A stretch of 64,000 bases of DNA from Streptomyces cellulosae (GCF_000721105.1 NZ_JOEV01000031.1:62001-126000), one strand, 5' to 3'. Shown: positions 1-9,220, numbered from the stretch's first letter. Numbers and translations are program-made. The notes: generated by a model not told the origin, from the sequence alone.

Positions 1-2
1 GC

Positions 3-557
3 AAGAAGAGCGGTACGCCCTCGACCCGCCCCACCGTCACGACCGCCCCGGTCCCACACGGCTCGGCCTCCGCTTCCCCGGCTCCTGCCACCAAGTCACC
101 CGTGCCACCCGCCAGTTCGCCGGCTTCCCCACCGTCGTCCACCTGGCGTTCGGTCCGCTCGGCCAACTACCCGGACCGCTACTGGCACCTCAGCGGCGGC
201 CTGGTGAAGCTCGACCCGGTGCGCGGTTCGGAATCCCGCGAGGACTCCACCTTCGAAGTGGTCCAAGGTCTCGCCGACGGCTCCTGCTCCTCCTTCGCCA
301 CGAGCGACGGCCGCTACCTCCGCCACCGCGACTTCGTCCTGCGTGCCGACCGGAACGACGGCTCGCCCCTCTTCAAGCAGGACGCCACGTTCTGCGCCCG
401 CGCCTCGTCGGTGTCCGGCGCGATCATGCTGGAGTCCGTCAACTACCCGGGCCGCTTCCTGCGCCACAAGGACTTCACGCTGCGCCTCGATCCCTACCAG
501 TACGGCGGCCCGTACCAAGCGGACTCGGCGTTCCGGCTGGTGGGCGGGCTGGCGTGA
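3..557 (+). CDS. AbfB-domain protein, 3' end only
   Basis: The frame is open from the window edge, so the N-terminus lies upstream and is not visible. The first ~45 visible residues are a Pro/Ser/Thr/Ala linker. The last ~130 residues look like an AbfB (CBM42, arabinofuranose-binding beta-trefoil) domain, with repeated 'SxNYPxRYxxH' and 'RHxDFxLRxD' motifs (SANYPDRYWH, RYLRHRDFVLR, SVNYPGRFLRHKDF). Such domains bind arabinan side chains or occur in secreted or membrane-anchored Streptomyces proteins of unknown role. Here the linker suggests a tether between an unseen N-terminal part and the sugar-binding domain. The frame ends at TGA 555-557, followed by a strong terminator. An internal GTG at 102 could start a short ORF but is probably not the real start. 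Confidence 0.75.
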   Translation, partial: KKSGTPSTRPTVTTAPVPHGSASASPAPATKSPVPPASSPASPPSSTWRSVRSANYPDRYWHLSGGLVKLDPVRGSESREDSTFEVVQGLADGSCSSFATSDGRYLRHRDFVLRADRNDGSPLFKQDATFCARASSVSGAIMLESVNYPGRFLRHKDFTLRLDPYQYGGPYQADSAFRLVGGLA

Positions 558-622
558 GCCGGCAGGCCTGAGCTGACGGGCCCGAGGTGACGGGCCCGAG
601 CCGGTGGAACACCCCGGACACG

Positions 623-657
623 ACGAACGGCGACGCCCCGCGGGCGTCGCCGTTCGT
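623..657. terminator. Bidirectional hairpin terminator
   Basis: A perfect 16-bp stem (623-638 with 642-657) and a 3-base loop lie between the convergent ends of the AbfB-domain gene and the suf operon. There is no clear U-tract, which is usual for Streptomyces terminators. It probably serves both transcripts. Confidence 0.75.
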
Positions 658-672
658 TCGGATCAGTGGATC

Positions 673-1005
673 TCAGACGTTGAACCCGAGCGCCCGAAGC
701 TGCTCGCGCCCATCGTCGGTGATCTTGTCGGGGCCCCACGGCGGCATCCAGACCCAGTTGATGCGCAGCTCGTTGACGAGGCCGTCCGTGGCGGACTTGG
801 CCTGGTCCTCGATGACGTCCGTCAGCGGACAGGCCGCCGAGGTCAGGGTCATGTCGATCGTCGCGATGTTCGCGTCGTCGACATGGATGCCGTAGATCAG
901 GCCGAGGTTGACGACGTCGATGCCCAGCTCGGGGTCCACGACGTCGTACAGGGCCTCGCGGAGCTCTTCCTCCGACGCGGGCTTCATCTCAACTGTCTCG
1001 CTCAT
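673..1005 (-). CDS. SufT-like metal-sulfur cluster assembly factor (MIP18/DUF59)
   Basis: 110 aa. A MIP18/DUF59 (PaaD-like) single-domain protein: the central 'DPELGIDVVNLGLIYG' and 'TLTSAACPLTD' segments are the family hallmarks, and the Cys in the second is the conserved reactive residue. Family members help mature Fe-S proteins. It is the last gene of the suf operon. Its ATG overlaps the sufU stop (ATGA at 1002-1005) and a GAAAGGAAG ribosome site precedes it, which rules out a longer upstream start. The position agrees with an accessory role in cluster delivery; the exact target is not known from sequence. Confidence 0.9.
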   Translation of the reverse strand: MSETVEMKPASEEELREALYDVVDPELGIDVVNLGLIYGIHVDDANIATIDMTLTSAACPLTDVIEDQAKSATDGLVNELRINWVWMPPWGPDKITDDGREQLRALGFNV

Positions 1006-1469
1006 GCGGTCTTCCTTTCGGCGTCGGCTCCGCCCAGGGCCTGGGCCGTCGCGTCCTTCCACGCCATCCAGCTCAGGAGAGCGCACTTCACCCGTGCCGG
1101 GTACTTGGAGACGCCGGCGAACGCGACCGCGTCCTCCAGCACCTCCTCCATCGTGTCGTCCGGCTCGATCCGGCCCTTGGACTGCATCAGCTCCAGGAAG
1201 GTCTCCTGGATCTTCTGCGCGTCGGCCAGGTCCTTGCCGACGAGGAGGTCGTTCAGCACGGAGGCCGAGGCCTGGCTGATCGAGCAGCCCTGCCCCTCGT
1301 AGGAGACGTCGCTGATCGTCGTGCCGTCGTACTTCACGCGCAGCGTGATCTCGTCACCGCACGTCGGGTTGACGTGGTGCACCTCGGCGTCGCCATCCCT
1401 GAGACCACGCCCGTGCGGGTGTTTGTAGTGGTCCAGGATGACTTCCTGGTACATCGAATCCAGCTTCAT
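1002..1469 (-). CDS. sufU: SufU Fe-S scaffold / sulfur-transfer protein
   Basis: 155 aa. IscU/SufU family. It has the three conserved cysteines: 'NPTCGD' near residue 41, 'GQGCSIS' near 67 and 'VKCALLSW' near 130, plus the SufU-type insertion between the last two. In Gram-positive bacteria SufU is a zinc-dependent sulfur acceptor for SufS. It lies directly downstream of sufS (20-base gap), as expected for that partnership. ATG 1469 is preferred; a second in-frame ATG (MYQEV) lies five codons in. The stop overlaps the next start by four bases, indicating translational coupling. Confidence 0.96.
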   Translation of the reverse strand: MKLDSMYQEVILDHYKHPHGRGLRDGDAEVHHVNPTCGDEITLRVKYDGTTISDVSYEGQGCSISQASASVLNDLLVGKDLADAQKIQETFLELMQSKGRIEPDDTMEEVLEDAVAFAGVSKYPARVKCALLSWMAWKDATAQALGGADAERKTA

Positions 1470-1488
1470 CCGATCGCTCGCCAACCCC

Positions 1489-2745
1489 TCAGCCGAAGAA
1501 GTTCCGTACGTGCTCCAAGCCGTCGACCAGAGCGTCGATCTCGGCCGGCGTGGAGTACAGATAGAACGACGCTCGCGTGGTCGCAGGAATTCCGTACCGC
1601 AGGCAGACCGGCCGTGCGCAGTGGTGGCCCACCCGCACCGCGATGCCCTCCTCGTCGAGGACCTGACCCACGTCGTGCGGGTGGATGTCACCGAGGGTGA
1701 AGGAGATCGCCGCTCCCCGGTCCTCGGCCGTGGTCGGGCCGATGATCCGCAGGCCGGGGACCTCGCCGAGCTTCTTCACCGCGTACTCGGTGAGCGCGTG
1801 CTCGTGGGCGAGGATCTTGTCCATGCCGATCGAGGAGAGATAGTCGATCGCCGCGCCCAGTCCGACCGCCTGCGCGATCGGCGGGGTGCCCGCCTCGAAC
1901 TTGTGCGGGGCGGGGGCGTACGTCGACGAGTGCATCGACACCGTCTCGATCATCTCGCCGCCGCCCAGGAACGGGGGCAGGTCCTCCAGCAGCTCCTGGC
2001 GGCCCCACAGGACGCCGATGCCGGTCGGGCCGCACATCTTGTGGCCCGTGAAGGCCACGAAGTCGGCCTGCAGGGCCTGGACGTCCAGCGGCATGTGCGG
2101 CGCGGCCTGCGAGGCGTCGATGCAGACCAGCGCGCCGACCTCCTGCGCGCGGCGCACTATCGCCTCGACCGGGTTGACCGTGCCCAGGATGTTGGACACC
2201 AGCACGAAGGAGACGATCTTCGTCTTCTCCGTGATGATCTCGTCGATGTTGGACAGGTCGAGCCGGCCGTCGTCCGTGAGACCGAACCACTTCAGCTTCG
2301 CGCCCGTGCGCTGCGCCAGCAGCTGCCACGGCACGATGTTGGAGTGGTGCTCCATCTCCGTGATGACGATCTCGGTCTCGTGGTCCACCCGGTAGGGCTC
2401 GTCGGCCCAGCCGAGCATGTTCGCCACGAGGTTGAGCGACTCGGAGGCGTTCTTGGTGAAGATCACCTCGTCGCGGCTCGGCGCGTTGATGAAGGCGGCG
2501 ACCTTGTCGCGCGCGCCCTCGTACAGCGCCGTGGCCTCCTCCGCGAGGACATGCACGCCACGGTGGACGTTGGCGTTGTAGCGCTCGTAGTACTCGTTCA
2601 GGGCGTCGAGCACCTGACGCGGCTTCTGCGAGGTCGCCGCGTTGTCCAGGTACACGAGCTTCTTCCCGTCGTGGACCTGACGGTCCAGGATGGGGAAGTC
2701 CTTGCGGAGCGCCTCGGTGTCGAGGAGGCCCGGCAGCTGTGTCAC
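1489..2745 (-). CDS. sufS: SufS cysteine desulfurase
   Basis: 418 aa, normal length for group II cysteine desulfurases. A PLP-dependent class V aminotransferase fold that converts L-cysteine to alanine and leaves persulfide on the enzyme. Visible features are 'LDNAATSQKP' at the N-terminus, the PLP lysine in 'FTGHKMCGP', and the active-site cysteine in 'RVGHHCARPVC', which is the SufS-type loop. The start is GTG 2745, overlapping the sufC stop (GTGA). It works with SufU next to it and feeds the SufBCD scaffold. Confidence 0.97.
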   Translation of the reverse strand: MTQLPGLLDTEALRKDFPILDRQVHDGKKLVYLDNAATSQKPRQVLDALNEYYERYNANVHRGVHVLAEEATALYEGARDKVAAFINAPSRDEVIFTKNASESLNLVANMLGWADEPYRVDHETEIVITEMEHHSNIVPWQLLAQRTGAKLKWFGLTDDGRLDLSNIDEIITEKTKIVSFVLVSNILGTVNPVEAIVRRAQEVGALVCIDASQAAPHMPLDVQALQADFVAFTGHKMCGPTGIGVLWGRQELLEDLPPFLGGGEMIETVSMHSSTYAPAPHKFEAGTPPIAQAVGLGAAIDYLSSIGMDKILAHEHALTEYAVKKLGEVPGLRIIGPTTAEDRGAAISFTLGDIHPHDVGQVLDEEGIAVRVGHHCARPVCLRYGIPATTRASFYLYSTPAEIDALVDGLEHVRNFFG

Positions 2746-3506
2746 GCGGATACGCCACCCTTCGTGTATGCCTCGTAGCCCTCTTCCTCCAGCTTGTCGG
2801 CGAGTTCGGCGCCGCCGGACTCGACGATCCGGCCCGCGGAGAAGACGTGGACGAAGTCGGGCTTGATGTAGCGCAGGATGCGCGTGTAGTGCGTGATCAG
2901 CAGGGTGCCGACCTCGCCGGTCTCGCGGACGCGGTTGACGCCCTCGGACACGACCCGCAGCGCGTCGACGTCCAGACCGGAGTCCGTCTCGTCGAGGATC
3001 GCGACCTTCGGCTTGAGCAGCTCCAGCTGGAGGATCTCGTGGCGCTTCTTCTCACCGCCGGAGAAGCCCTCGTTGACGTTGCGCTCGGCGAAGGACGGGT
3101 CCATGTGGAGACGCTCCATGGTCTCCTTGACCTCCTTCACCCAGGTGCGCAGCTTGGGGGCCTCGCCGCGGATGGCCGTGGCGGACGTACGGAGGAAGTT
3201 GGAGACCGAGACGCCGGGGACCTCGACCGGGTACTGCATCGCCAGGAACAGGCCCGCGCGGGCGCGCTCGTCGACGGACATCTCCAGGACGTCCTCGCCG
3301 TCGAGGGTGACGGTGCCGCCGGTGATCGTGTACTTCGGGTGCCCCGCGAGCGAGTAGGCGAGGGTCGACTTGCCGGAGCCGTTGGGGCCCATGATGGCGT
3401 GCGTCTCGCCCTGCTTCACGGTGAGGTCGACGCCCTTGAGGATCTCCTTCGTGGCGTTGTCGGCCTCGACGGTGACGTGCAGGTCTCGGATTTCAAGCGT
3501 TGCCAT
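2742..3506 (-). CDS. sufC: SufC ABC-type ATPase of the SufBCD scaffold
   Basis: 254 aa. Soluble ABC ATPase with Walker A 'GPNGSGKS', signature 'FSGGEKKRHEIL', and Walker B 'VAILDETDSGLDVDAL', where Glu-Thr-Asp replaces the usual Glu-Pro-Thr, as is typical of SufC. It drives conformational change in SufB-SufD during [4Fe-4S] assembly. It overlaps sufS and follows the Rieske gene by seven bases, with ATG 3506 and an upstream GAG-rich ribosome site. Confidence 0.97.
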   Translation of the reverse strand: MATLEIRDLHVTVEADNATKEILKGVDLTVKQGETHAIMGPNGSGKSTLAYSLAGHPKYTITGGTVTLDGEDVLEMSVDERARAGLFLAMQYPVEVPGVSVSNFLRTSATAIRGEAPKLRTWVKEVKETMERLHMDPSFAERNVNEGFSGGEKKRHEILQLELLKPKVAILDETDSGLDVDALRVVSEGVNRVRETGEVGTLLITHYTRILRYIKPDFVHVFSAGRIVESGGAELADKLEEEGYEAYTKGGVSA

Positions 3507-3513
3507 GGGTGTC

Positions 3514-3843
3514 TCAGGACTCCTGGGTGACGGAGACGAGAACGTCGTCCCCTTCGATCTTTACGGGGTATACGGGGACGGGGCGCGTCGCGGGCAGGCC
3601 GGAGGGCTTTCCGGTGCGGAGGTCGAAGCTGGAGCCGTGCAGCCAGCACTCGATCTGACAGTCCTCCACCTCGCCCTCGGAGAGCGAGACGTTCGCGTGG
3701 GAGCAGATGTCGTAAATGGCGAACACCTCCCCCTCGGTCCGGACGACCGAGACCGGCGTGCCGTCGAGTTCCACCCGTTTCGGGGTGTCCTCCTCCAGCT
3801 CGCTCAGCCCGCAGGCGCGCACGAAAGTCGACGGGACAGTCAT
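3514..3843 (-). CDS. Rieske [2Fe-2S] ferredoxin of the suf operon
   Basis: 109 aa, a stand-alone Rieske domain of the non-heme dioxygenase ferredoxin type. Ligands are visible as 'CSHANVSLSEG' (Cys-x-His) and 'CWLHGSSFD' (Cys-x2-His). It sits between sufD and sufC in actinobacterial suf operons and is thought to supply electrons or reducing power for cluster assembly, though that role is inferred from context. ATG 3843 overlaps the sufD stop by one base (TGATG), so longer frames upstream are not used. Confidence 0.93.
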   Translation of the reverse strand: MTVPSTFVRACGLSELEEDTPKRVELDGTPVSVVRTEGEVFAIYDICSHANVSLSEGEVEDCQIECWLHGSSFDLRTGKPSGLPATRPVPVYPVKIEGDDVLVSVTQES

Positions 3844-5024
3844 CAGACCGACGCCTCCAGCTCCTCGTCGATCTTCACGAGAAGCCGCTCCTCGATGTCG
3901 TCGACGCCGATCTGCTGGACCAGTTCGGCGAAGAAGCCGCGCACCACCAGACGGCGTGCCTCGCCGGCCGGAATGCCGCGGGCCATCAGGTAGAAGAGCT
4001 GCTCGTCGTCGAAGCGGCCGGTGGCACTCGCGTGACCGGCGCCGACGATCTCGCCGGTCTCGATCTCCAGGTTCGGCACCGAGTCGACCCGGGCGCCGTC
4101 GGTCAGAACCAGGTTGCGGTTCATCTCGTACGTGTCCGTGCCCTCGGCCTTGGCCTCGATGAGCACGTCGCCGATCCACACCGCGTGGGCGCCGTCGCCC
4201 TGGAGCGCGCCCTTGTAGGCCACGTTCGACTTGCAGTGCGGGGTGTTGTGGTCGACCAGGAGGCGGTGCTCCTGGTGCTGGCCGGCGTCCGTGAAGTAGA
4301 GGCCGAACAGCTCGGCCTCGCCGCCGGTGCCGGCGTAGGCGACGCGCGGGTGCAGGCGTACGAGGTCGCCGCCGAAGGTGACCACGAACGACTTGAAGGT
4401 GGCGTCCCGGCCGATCAGCGCGTTGTGCTGGCCCACGTGCACGGCCTTGTCGTCCCAGTCCTGGACGGAGACGACGGTCAGCTTCGCGCCGTCCCCGAGG
4501 ACGTAGTCGACGTTGGCGGCGAGCACGGCGTCACCGGTGTGGTCGATGACGACGACGGCCTCGGCGAAGGCTCCCAGCTCGATCACCTGGTGGGCGTAGG
4601 CGGTGCCGCCCTCGCCGTGCACGGCGATCCGGATCGGCTCGGTGAGCACCGTCTCCTTGGGGACGGTGACCACGCCGGCCTTCTCGAACGCCGAGTACGC
4701 CTGGGCGGCGACGCGGTCCACCGGGGTGCCGGCCCTGCCGATCCGGGCGTCGTCACGGCCGACGGTCTCGATCACGACGCCCTCGGGGGCGTCGATGTCG
4801 ACCTTCACGCCGTCGCCGGTGGCGACCGCGGTGCCGTCGTGCAGCCCGCGCAGCCGCTCCAGCGGCGTGAACCGCCACTCCTCCTCGCGGCCGTGGGGGA
4901 CCGGGAAGTCCGCCACGTCGAAGGACGGGGGGGCGCTCATGCGCGTGGCGACGGTCGACTCGGCGGCCACCGCGATCTGGCCCGCGGTGGTGGAGCCCAC
5001 GGGGATGTTCTGAGCCTCAGCCAT
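3843..5024 (-). CDS. sufD: SufD scaffold subunit
   Basis: 393 aa, SufBD family beta-helix. The C-terminal half carries typical SufD features: 'AYKGALQGDGAHAVWIGDVLI', 'TDTYEMNRNLVLTDGARVDSVPNLEI', then 'GHASATGRFDDEQLFYLMARGI', with the conserved His. It pairs with SufB and SufC to form the scaffold on which Fe-S clusters are built. It follows sufB after 60 bases and is translationally coupled to the Rieske gene. Confidence 0.96.
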   Translation of the reverse strand: MAEAQNIPVGSTTAGQIAVAAESTVATRMSAPPSFDVADFPVPHGREEEWRFTPLERLRGLHDGTAVATGDGVKVDIDAPEGVVIETVGRDDARIGRAGTPVDRVAAQAYSAFEKAGVVTVPKETVLTEPIRIAVHGEGGTAYAHQVIELGAFAEAVVVIDHTGDAVLAANVDYVLGDGAKLTVVSVQDWDDKAVHVGQHNALIGRDATFKSFVVTFGGDLVRLHPRVAYAGTGGEAELFGLYFTDAGQHQEHRLLVDHNTPHCKSNVAYKGALQGDGAHAVWIGDVLIEAKAEGTDTYEMNRNLVLTDGARVDSVPNLEIETGEIVGAGHASATGRFDDEQLFYLMARGIPAGEARRLVVRGFFAELVQQIGVDDIEERLLVKIDEELEASV

Positions 5025-5084
5025 GGCTGTCGGTCTGCTCTCTTCCTACGTCAGATTTCGCTAGCTGGTGGTGGAGGGCGGGCG

Positions 5085-6506
5085 TCAGCCGACCGCGCCT
5101 TCCATCTGCAGCTCGATCAGCCGGTTGAGCTCAAGCGCGTACTCCATGGGCAGCTCCTTCGCGATGGGCTCGACGAAGCCGCGCACGATCATCGCCATCG
5201 CCTCGAACTCGCTCAGACCACGGCTCATCAGGTAGAAGAGCTGGTCCTCGGAGACCTTGGAGACGGTCGCCTCGTGGCCCATGGACACGTCGTCCTCGCG
5301 GACGTCCACGTAGGGGTACGTGTCGGAGCGGGAGATGGTGTCGACGAGCAGCGCGTCGCACAGCACGTTGGACTTCGAGCCGTGCGCGCCCTCGCCGATC
5401 TCCACGAGACCACGGTAGGACGTACGGCCACCCCCACGCGCCACCGACTTGGAGACGATGTTGGAGGACGTGTTCGGCGCCATGTGGACCATCTTGGAGC
5501 CGGCGTCCTGGTGCTGCCCCTCGCCCGCGAAGGCGATGGAGAGGGTCTCGCCCTTGGCGTGCTCGCCCATCAGGTAGACGGCCGGGTACTTCATCGTCAC
5601 CTTGGAGCCGATGTTGCCGTCGATCCACTCCATGGTCGCGCCCTCGTACGCCACGGCGCGCTTGGTGACCAGGTTGTAGACGTTGTTCGACCAGTTCTGG
5701 ATGGTCGTGTAGCGGCAGCGGGCGTTCTTCTTGACGATGATCTCGACCACGGCGCTGTGCAGCGAGTCCGACTTGTAGATCGGGGCCGTACAACCCTCGA
5801 CGTAGTGCACGTAGGCGCCCTCGTCGACGATGATCAGGGTCCGCTCGAACTGGCCCATGTTCTCCGTGTTGATACGGAAGTAGGCCTGGAGCGGGATCTC
5901 GACGTGCACGCCCTTCGGCACGTAGATGAAGGAGCCGCCGGACCACACGGCGGTGTTCAGCGAGGCGAACTTGTTGTCACCGACGGGGATGACGGTCCCG
6001 AAGTACTCCTTGAAGAGCTCCGGGTGCTCCTTCAGCGCGGTGTCGGTGTCCAGGAAGATGACGCCCTGCTCCTCCAGGTCCTCGCGGATCTGGTGGTAGA
6101 CGACCTCGGACTCGTACTGGGCCGCGACACCGGCGACGAGGCGCTGCTTCTCCGCCTCGGGGATGCCGAGCTTGTCGTACGTGTTCTTGATGTCCTCGGG
6201 CAGGTCCTCCCAGGACTCCGCCTGCTTCTCCGTGGAGCGCACGAAGTACTTGATGTTGTCGAAGTCGATGCCCGACAGGTCCGAGCCCCAGTTCGGCATG
6301 GGCTTCTTCTCGAACAGGCGCAGGCCCTTGAGGCGGAGCTTGGTCATCCACTCCGGCTCGTTCTTCTTCGCCGAGATGTCGCGGACGACGTCCTCGTTGA
6401 TGCCGCGCTTGGCAGAGGCGCCGGCCGTGTCGGAGTCGGCCCAGCCGTACTCGTACTTGCCCAGGCCCTCGAGCTCGGGGTGGGCAGTCTCCGTGGGGAG
6501 AGTCAT
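5085..6506 (-). CDS. sufB: SufB scaffold subunit
   Basis: 473 aa, standard SufB length. Contains the diagnostic segments '[26 protein letters not shown]', '[10 protein letters not shown]' (conserved Cys) and '[33 protein letters not shown]'. SufB is the cluster-bearing subunit of SufBC2D. ATG 6506 overlaps the sufR stop by four bases, so regulator and scaffold are in one transcript. Confidence 0.97.
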   Translation of the reverse strand: MTLPTETAHPELEGLGKYEYGWADSDTAGASAKRGINEDVVRDISAKKNEPEWMTKLRLKGLRLFEKKPMPNWGSDLSGIDFDNIKYFVRSTEKQAESWEDLPEDIKNTYDKLGIPEAEKQRLVAGVAAQYESEVVYHQIREDLEEQGVIFLDTDTALKEHPELFKEYFGTVIPVGDNKFASLNTAVWSGGSFIYVPKGVHVEIPLQAYFRINTENMGQFERTLIIVDEGAYVHYVEGCTAPIYKSDSLHSAVVEIIVKKNARCRYTTIQNWSNNVYNLVTKRAVAYEGATMEWIDGNIGSKVTMKYPAVYLMGEHAKGETLSIAFAGEGQHQDAGSKMVHMAPNTSSNIVSKSVARGGGRTSYRGLVEIGEGAHGSKSNVLCDALLVDTISRSDTYPYVDVREDDVSMGHEATVSKVSEDQLFYLMSRGLSEFEAMAMIVRGFVEPIAKELPMEYALELNRLIELQMEGAVG

Positions 6507-7246
6507 GCGGGGTTCCTCCCGGCCGTGCTTGCAGATGCGTCAGGTGTGGTCTTGGAAATCTTTGGGATGAACGTCGTGCAGACGCCGTCGCCGTGCGCGA
6601 TGGTCGCCAGTCGCTGGACGTGCGTGCCGAGCAGCTGGGAGAAGATCTCGGTCTCCGCGTCGCAGAGCTGCGGGAACTTCTCCGCGACGTGGGCCACCGG
6701 GCAGTGGTGCTGGCACAGCTGCTCGCCGACCGGTGCGCTGCGCGCCGTGGCAGCGTAGCCGTCGGCGCTCAGGGCCCTGGCCAGGGCTTCGGTGCGGTCC
6801 TCGGGGGCCGCGGCCTCGATCGCCCTGCGGTAGGCGGCGGCCTGCTCGGCGATCCTGGCGCGGGCGAAGGCGACGACCGCCTCGTCCCCGCCGAAGCGCT
6901 CCTGGATCCAGCTCAGGGCGTCCGCGGCGAGCTTGTCGTAGGACTGGTCGAAGGCGTCCCGGCCGCAGTCGGTCAGAGCGAAGACCTTCGCGGGGCGGCC
7001 GCGGCCGCGCGCGCCGTAGACCCGCTGCTCGCGGGCCTCCACGACGTCGTCGGCGACCAGCGCGTCCAGATGCCGGCGTACGGCCGCCGGGGTGAGCCCC
7101 AGGCGTCCGGCCAGCTCGGTCACGGTCGACGGCCCGTGGTCCAGGATGGACCGCGCGACCCGGTTGCGCGTCGAGCGCTCACCGGTCGCGAGTTCCTCCT
7201 GAGGGGCCCCCGTGGGGGTCTCCCGAGCCTCGTCGACGTTTTTCAC
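6503..7246 (-). CDS. sufR: SufR, Fe-S cluster-sensing repressor of the suf operon
   Basis: 247 aa from GTG 7246. Winged helix-turn-helix near residues 30-90 ('[23 protein letters not shown]'), then a helical domain and a cysteine cluster near residues 185-205 (LCQHHC...LC) that would hold a [4Fe-4S] cluster. The family represses suf genes when holo and releases them on cluster loss. A longer reading from GTG 7318 (271 aa) is open, but it would translate through the operator and lacks a ribosome site, so 7246 is preferred with moderate certainty. First gene of the operon; its stop overlaps sufB. Confidence 0.9.
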   Translation of the reverse strand: MKNVDEARETPTGAPQEELATGERSTRNRVARSILDHGPSTVTELAGRLGLTPAAVRRHLDALVADDVVEAREQRVYGARGRGRPAKVFALTDCGRDAFDQSYDKLAADALSWIQERFGGDEAVVAFARARIAEQAAAYRRAIEAAAPEDRTEALARALSADGYAATARSAPVGEQLCQHHCPVAHVAEKFPQLCDAETEIFSQLLGTHVQRLATIAHGDGVCTTFIPKISKTTPDASASTAGRNPA

Positions 7247-7259
7247 AACGCCATTGTTG
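7246..7259 (-). promoter_or_regulatory. SufR-type operator CAAC-N6-GTTG
   Basis: CAAC (7246-7249), six bases, GTTG (7256-7259). As I recall, this 14-bp palindrome is the binding site described for Streptomyces avermitilis SufR. It overlaps the GTG start of sufR, so binding would block the start of the operon (autorepression). Confidence 0.7.
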
Positions 7260-7318
7260 CGTAATTCCTCTGAGGCAGGCAAGCCGCGTCCCGACCGGCG
7301 GACGGTGCCCTGCGTCAC

Positions 7319-7332
7319 TTAGGTAAACCTAA
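7319..7332. promoter_or_regulatory. TTAGGT-AA-ACCTAA palindrome, possible iron-responsive site
   Basis: Perfect six-base arms around AA, in the divergent region between sufR and the AAC(3)-family gene. It resembles the DtxR/IdeR/DmdR iron box (TTAGGT... with CTAA half), but the arms are closer than in the 19-bp consensus. Role inferred only. Confidence 0.4.
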
Positions 7333-7406
7333 TCCGACCTGCGGAAATGATCAGAGGCGAACAAACCGGTGGCGCGGCCGGGCCTCGTCGGGGACACTCC
7401 CGAACC

Positions 7407-8207
7407 ATGCCCACACCCCCTCCGACCGGCCCCCTTGTCACTCGGGCCACACTCGCCGGCCAACTGCGCGAGCTCGGTGTCCGGCCCGGCGACATCATCC
7501 TGACGCACACCTCGCTGAGCTCCCTCGGATGGGTGAGCGGAGGAGCCGTGGCCGTGGTCCGGGCACTGCTCGACGTGCTCGGCCCGGCGGGCACGCTGGT
7601 GGTCCCCACCCAGACCGGCGACCTCTCCGACCCGGCCGTGTGGAGAAACCCTCCGGTGCCCGAGGAGTGGTGGGAGACGCTCCGGGCCACGATGCCCGCG
7701 TACGACCCCCTCGTCTCGCCCACTCTCGGGGTGGGCGTGGTCCCGGAGGTCGTACGGACCTGGCCGGGCGCCCTGCGCAGCGCGCACCCGCAGACCTCGT
7801 TCGCGGCCCTCGGCCCGCGCGCGGCGGAGATCGTCGCGGGGCACGCGCCCGACTGCCGGCTGGGCGAGCGCAGCCCGCTGGCCCGGCTGGAGGAACTCGG
7901 CGCCCGGGTGCTGCTGCTCGGCGCCGGCTACGACAGCTGCACCAGCTTCCACCTCGCCGAGTACCGCATACCCTCACCGCTGGTGAAGGTGGGCCGGCCG
8001 GGTCCGGCGGGCTGGGAGGTGGTCACCGAGGTGTCGATCAGCTCGGACCGGTTCGACGAGCTGGGGCACGACTTCGAGCGGGACGTGCCCGTCGTCGTTC
8101 GGGGCAGGGTGGGCGGGGCCGACGTACGGCTGTTCCCGGTGGCGGACGCGGTGGCGTACGCGCGGCGGTGGCTGGCGCTGCACCGGTCCCGTGAGGACGA
8201 GATCTGA
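7407..8207 (+). CDS. AAC(3)-family N-acetyltransferase-like protein
   Basis: 266 aa. Antibiotic_NAT fold: 'ILTHTSLSSLGWVSGGAVAVVRALLDVLGPAGTLVVPT' is the typical N-terminal block, followed by 'HPQTSFAALGPRA' and 'LLLGAGYDSCTSFHLAEYR', which supply the acetyl-CoA and active-site region. Classical members acetylate the 3-amino group of aminoglycosides; many chromosomal Streptomyces homologues have unknown substrates, so resistance should not be assumed. ATG 7407 is chosen over an upstream in-frame ATG (7347) because the extra 20 residues look non-conserved. Divergent from sufR. Confidence 0.85.
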   Translation: MPTPPPTGPLVTRATLAGQLRELGVRPGDIILTHTSLSSLGWVSGGAVAVVRALLDVLGPAGTLVVPTQTGDLSDPAVWRNPPVPEEWWETLRATMPAYDPLVSPTLGVGVVPEVVRTWPGALRSAHPQTSFAALGPRAAEIVAGHAPDCRLGERSPLARLEELGARVLLLGAGYDSCTSFHLAEYRIPSPLVKVGRPGPAGWEVVTEVSISSDRFDELGHDFERDVPVVVRGRVGGADVRLFPVADAVAYARRWLALHRSREDEI

Positions 8208-8296
8208 GGCCCGGCCGTGCCCGGTGGGGGCGGCGGGGGTGGAGATCCCGTACCCGCCGGTCTGGGCCGCCGTCCGCGAACCTAGACTCTGGACCC

Positions 8297-9220
8297 ATGC
8301 GAAGTGAGCCCGTGGTCCAGATCCAGGCCCTGGTGAAGCGGTACGGCCGAAAGACCGCGGTGGACGGCCTCGACCTGGTGGCCCGCGCGGGTGTGACCGC
8401 CGTCCTCGGCCCCAACGGGGCGGGCAAGACGACCACGGTCGAGACCTGCGAGGGGTACCGCACGCCCGACTCGGGCACGGTCCGCGTCCTGGGCCTCGAC
8501 CCGGTGCGCGAGGCCCGCGAACTGCATCCCAGAATCGGCGTGATGCTGCAGTCCGGGGGCGTCTACTCGGGGGCGCGGGCCGACGAGATGCTCCGGCACG
8601 TGGCCAAGCTGCACGCCCACCCGCTCGACGTGGACGCGCTCATCGAGCGGCTCGGACTGGGCAGTTGCGGCCGGACCACGTACCGGCGGCTGTCCGGCGG
8701 CCAGCAGCAGCGGCTCGCGCTGGCCATGGCGGTCGTCGGCCGTCCGGAACTGGTGTTCCTGGACGAGCCGACCGCGGGCCTGGACCCGCAGGCCCGTCGC
8801 GCCACCTGGGACCTGATCCGCGACCTGCGCGCCGACGGCGTCTCCGCGATCCTCACCACGCACTCCATGGACGAGGCCGAGCAACTCGCCGACGACGTCG
8901 CGATCATCGACGCGGGCCGGGTCATCGCCCACGGCTCCCCCGAGGAGCTGTGCCGCGGCGGCGCCGAGAACACGCTCCGCTTCTCCGGCCGCCCGGGACT
9001 GGACGTGGGCTCCCTGCTCAAGGCGCTGCCCGCCGACTGCACGGCCGCGGAACTGACGCCAGGCTCCTACCGGGTCGGCGGCAAGGTCGACCCGCAGCTG
9101 CTCGCCACGGTCACCTCCTGGTGCGCGCAGCACGGGGTGATGCCGGAGAAGATCTCGGTGGAACGGCACACCCTGGAAGACGTCTTTTTGGAGCTCACGG
9201 GCAAGGAGTTGCGCTCATGA
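8297..9220 (+). CDS. ABC-2 exporter ATP-binding protein
   Basis: 307 aa. Walker A 'GPNGAGKTTT', signature 'LSGGQQQRLALAMA', Walker B 'ELVFLDEPTAGLDP', and H-loop 'LTTHSMDEAEQLADDVAIID'. This is the DrrA/CcmA-like type used with ABC-2 permeases for export of drugs, lipids or polysaccharides. The C-terminal ~80 residues are the usual accessory domain. It is coupled (ATGA) to the permease that follows. Substrate unknown. Confidence 0.93.
   Translation: MRSEPVVQIQALVKRYGRKTAVDGLDLVARAGVTAVLGPNGAGKTTTVETCEGYRTPDSGTVRVLGLDPVREARELHPRIGVMLQSGGVYSGARADEMLRHVAKLHAHPLDVDALIERLGLGSCGRTTYRRLSGGQQQRLALAMAVVGRPELVFLDEPTAGLDPQARRATWDLIRDLRADGVSAILTTHSMDEAEQLADDVAIIDAGRVIAHGSPEELCRGGAENTLRFSGRPGLDVGSLLKALPADCTAAELTPGSYRVGGKVDPQLLATVTSWCAQHGVMPEKISVERHTLEDVFLELTGKELRS

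Noticed and set aside
7407..8207. Aminoglycoside resistance gene of a biosynthetic cluster
   Set aside because: The fold fits, but no antibiotic pathway genes are near and chromosomal homologues of unknown substrate are common, so resistance is not claimed.
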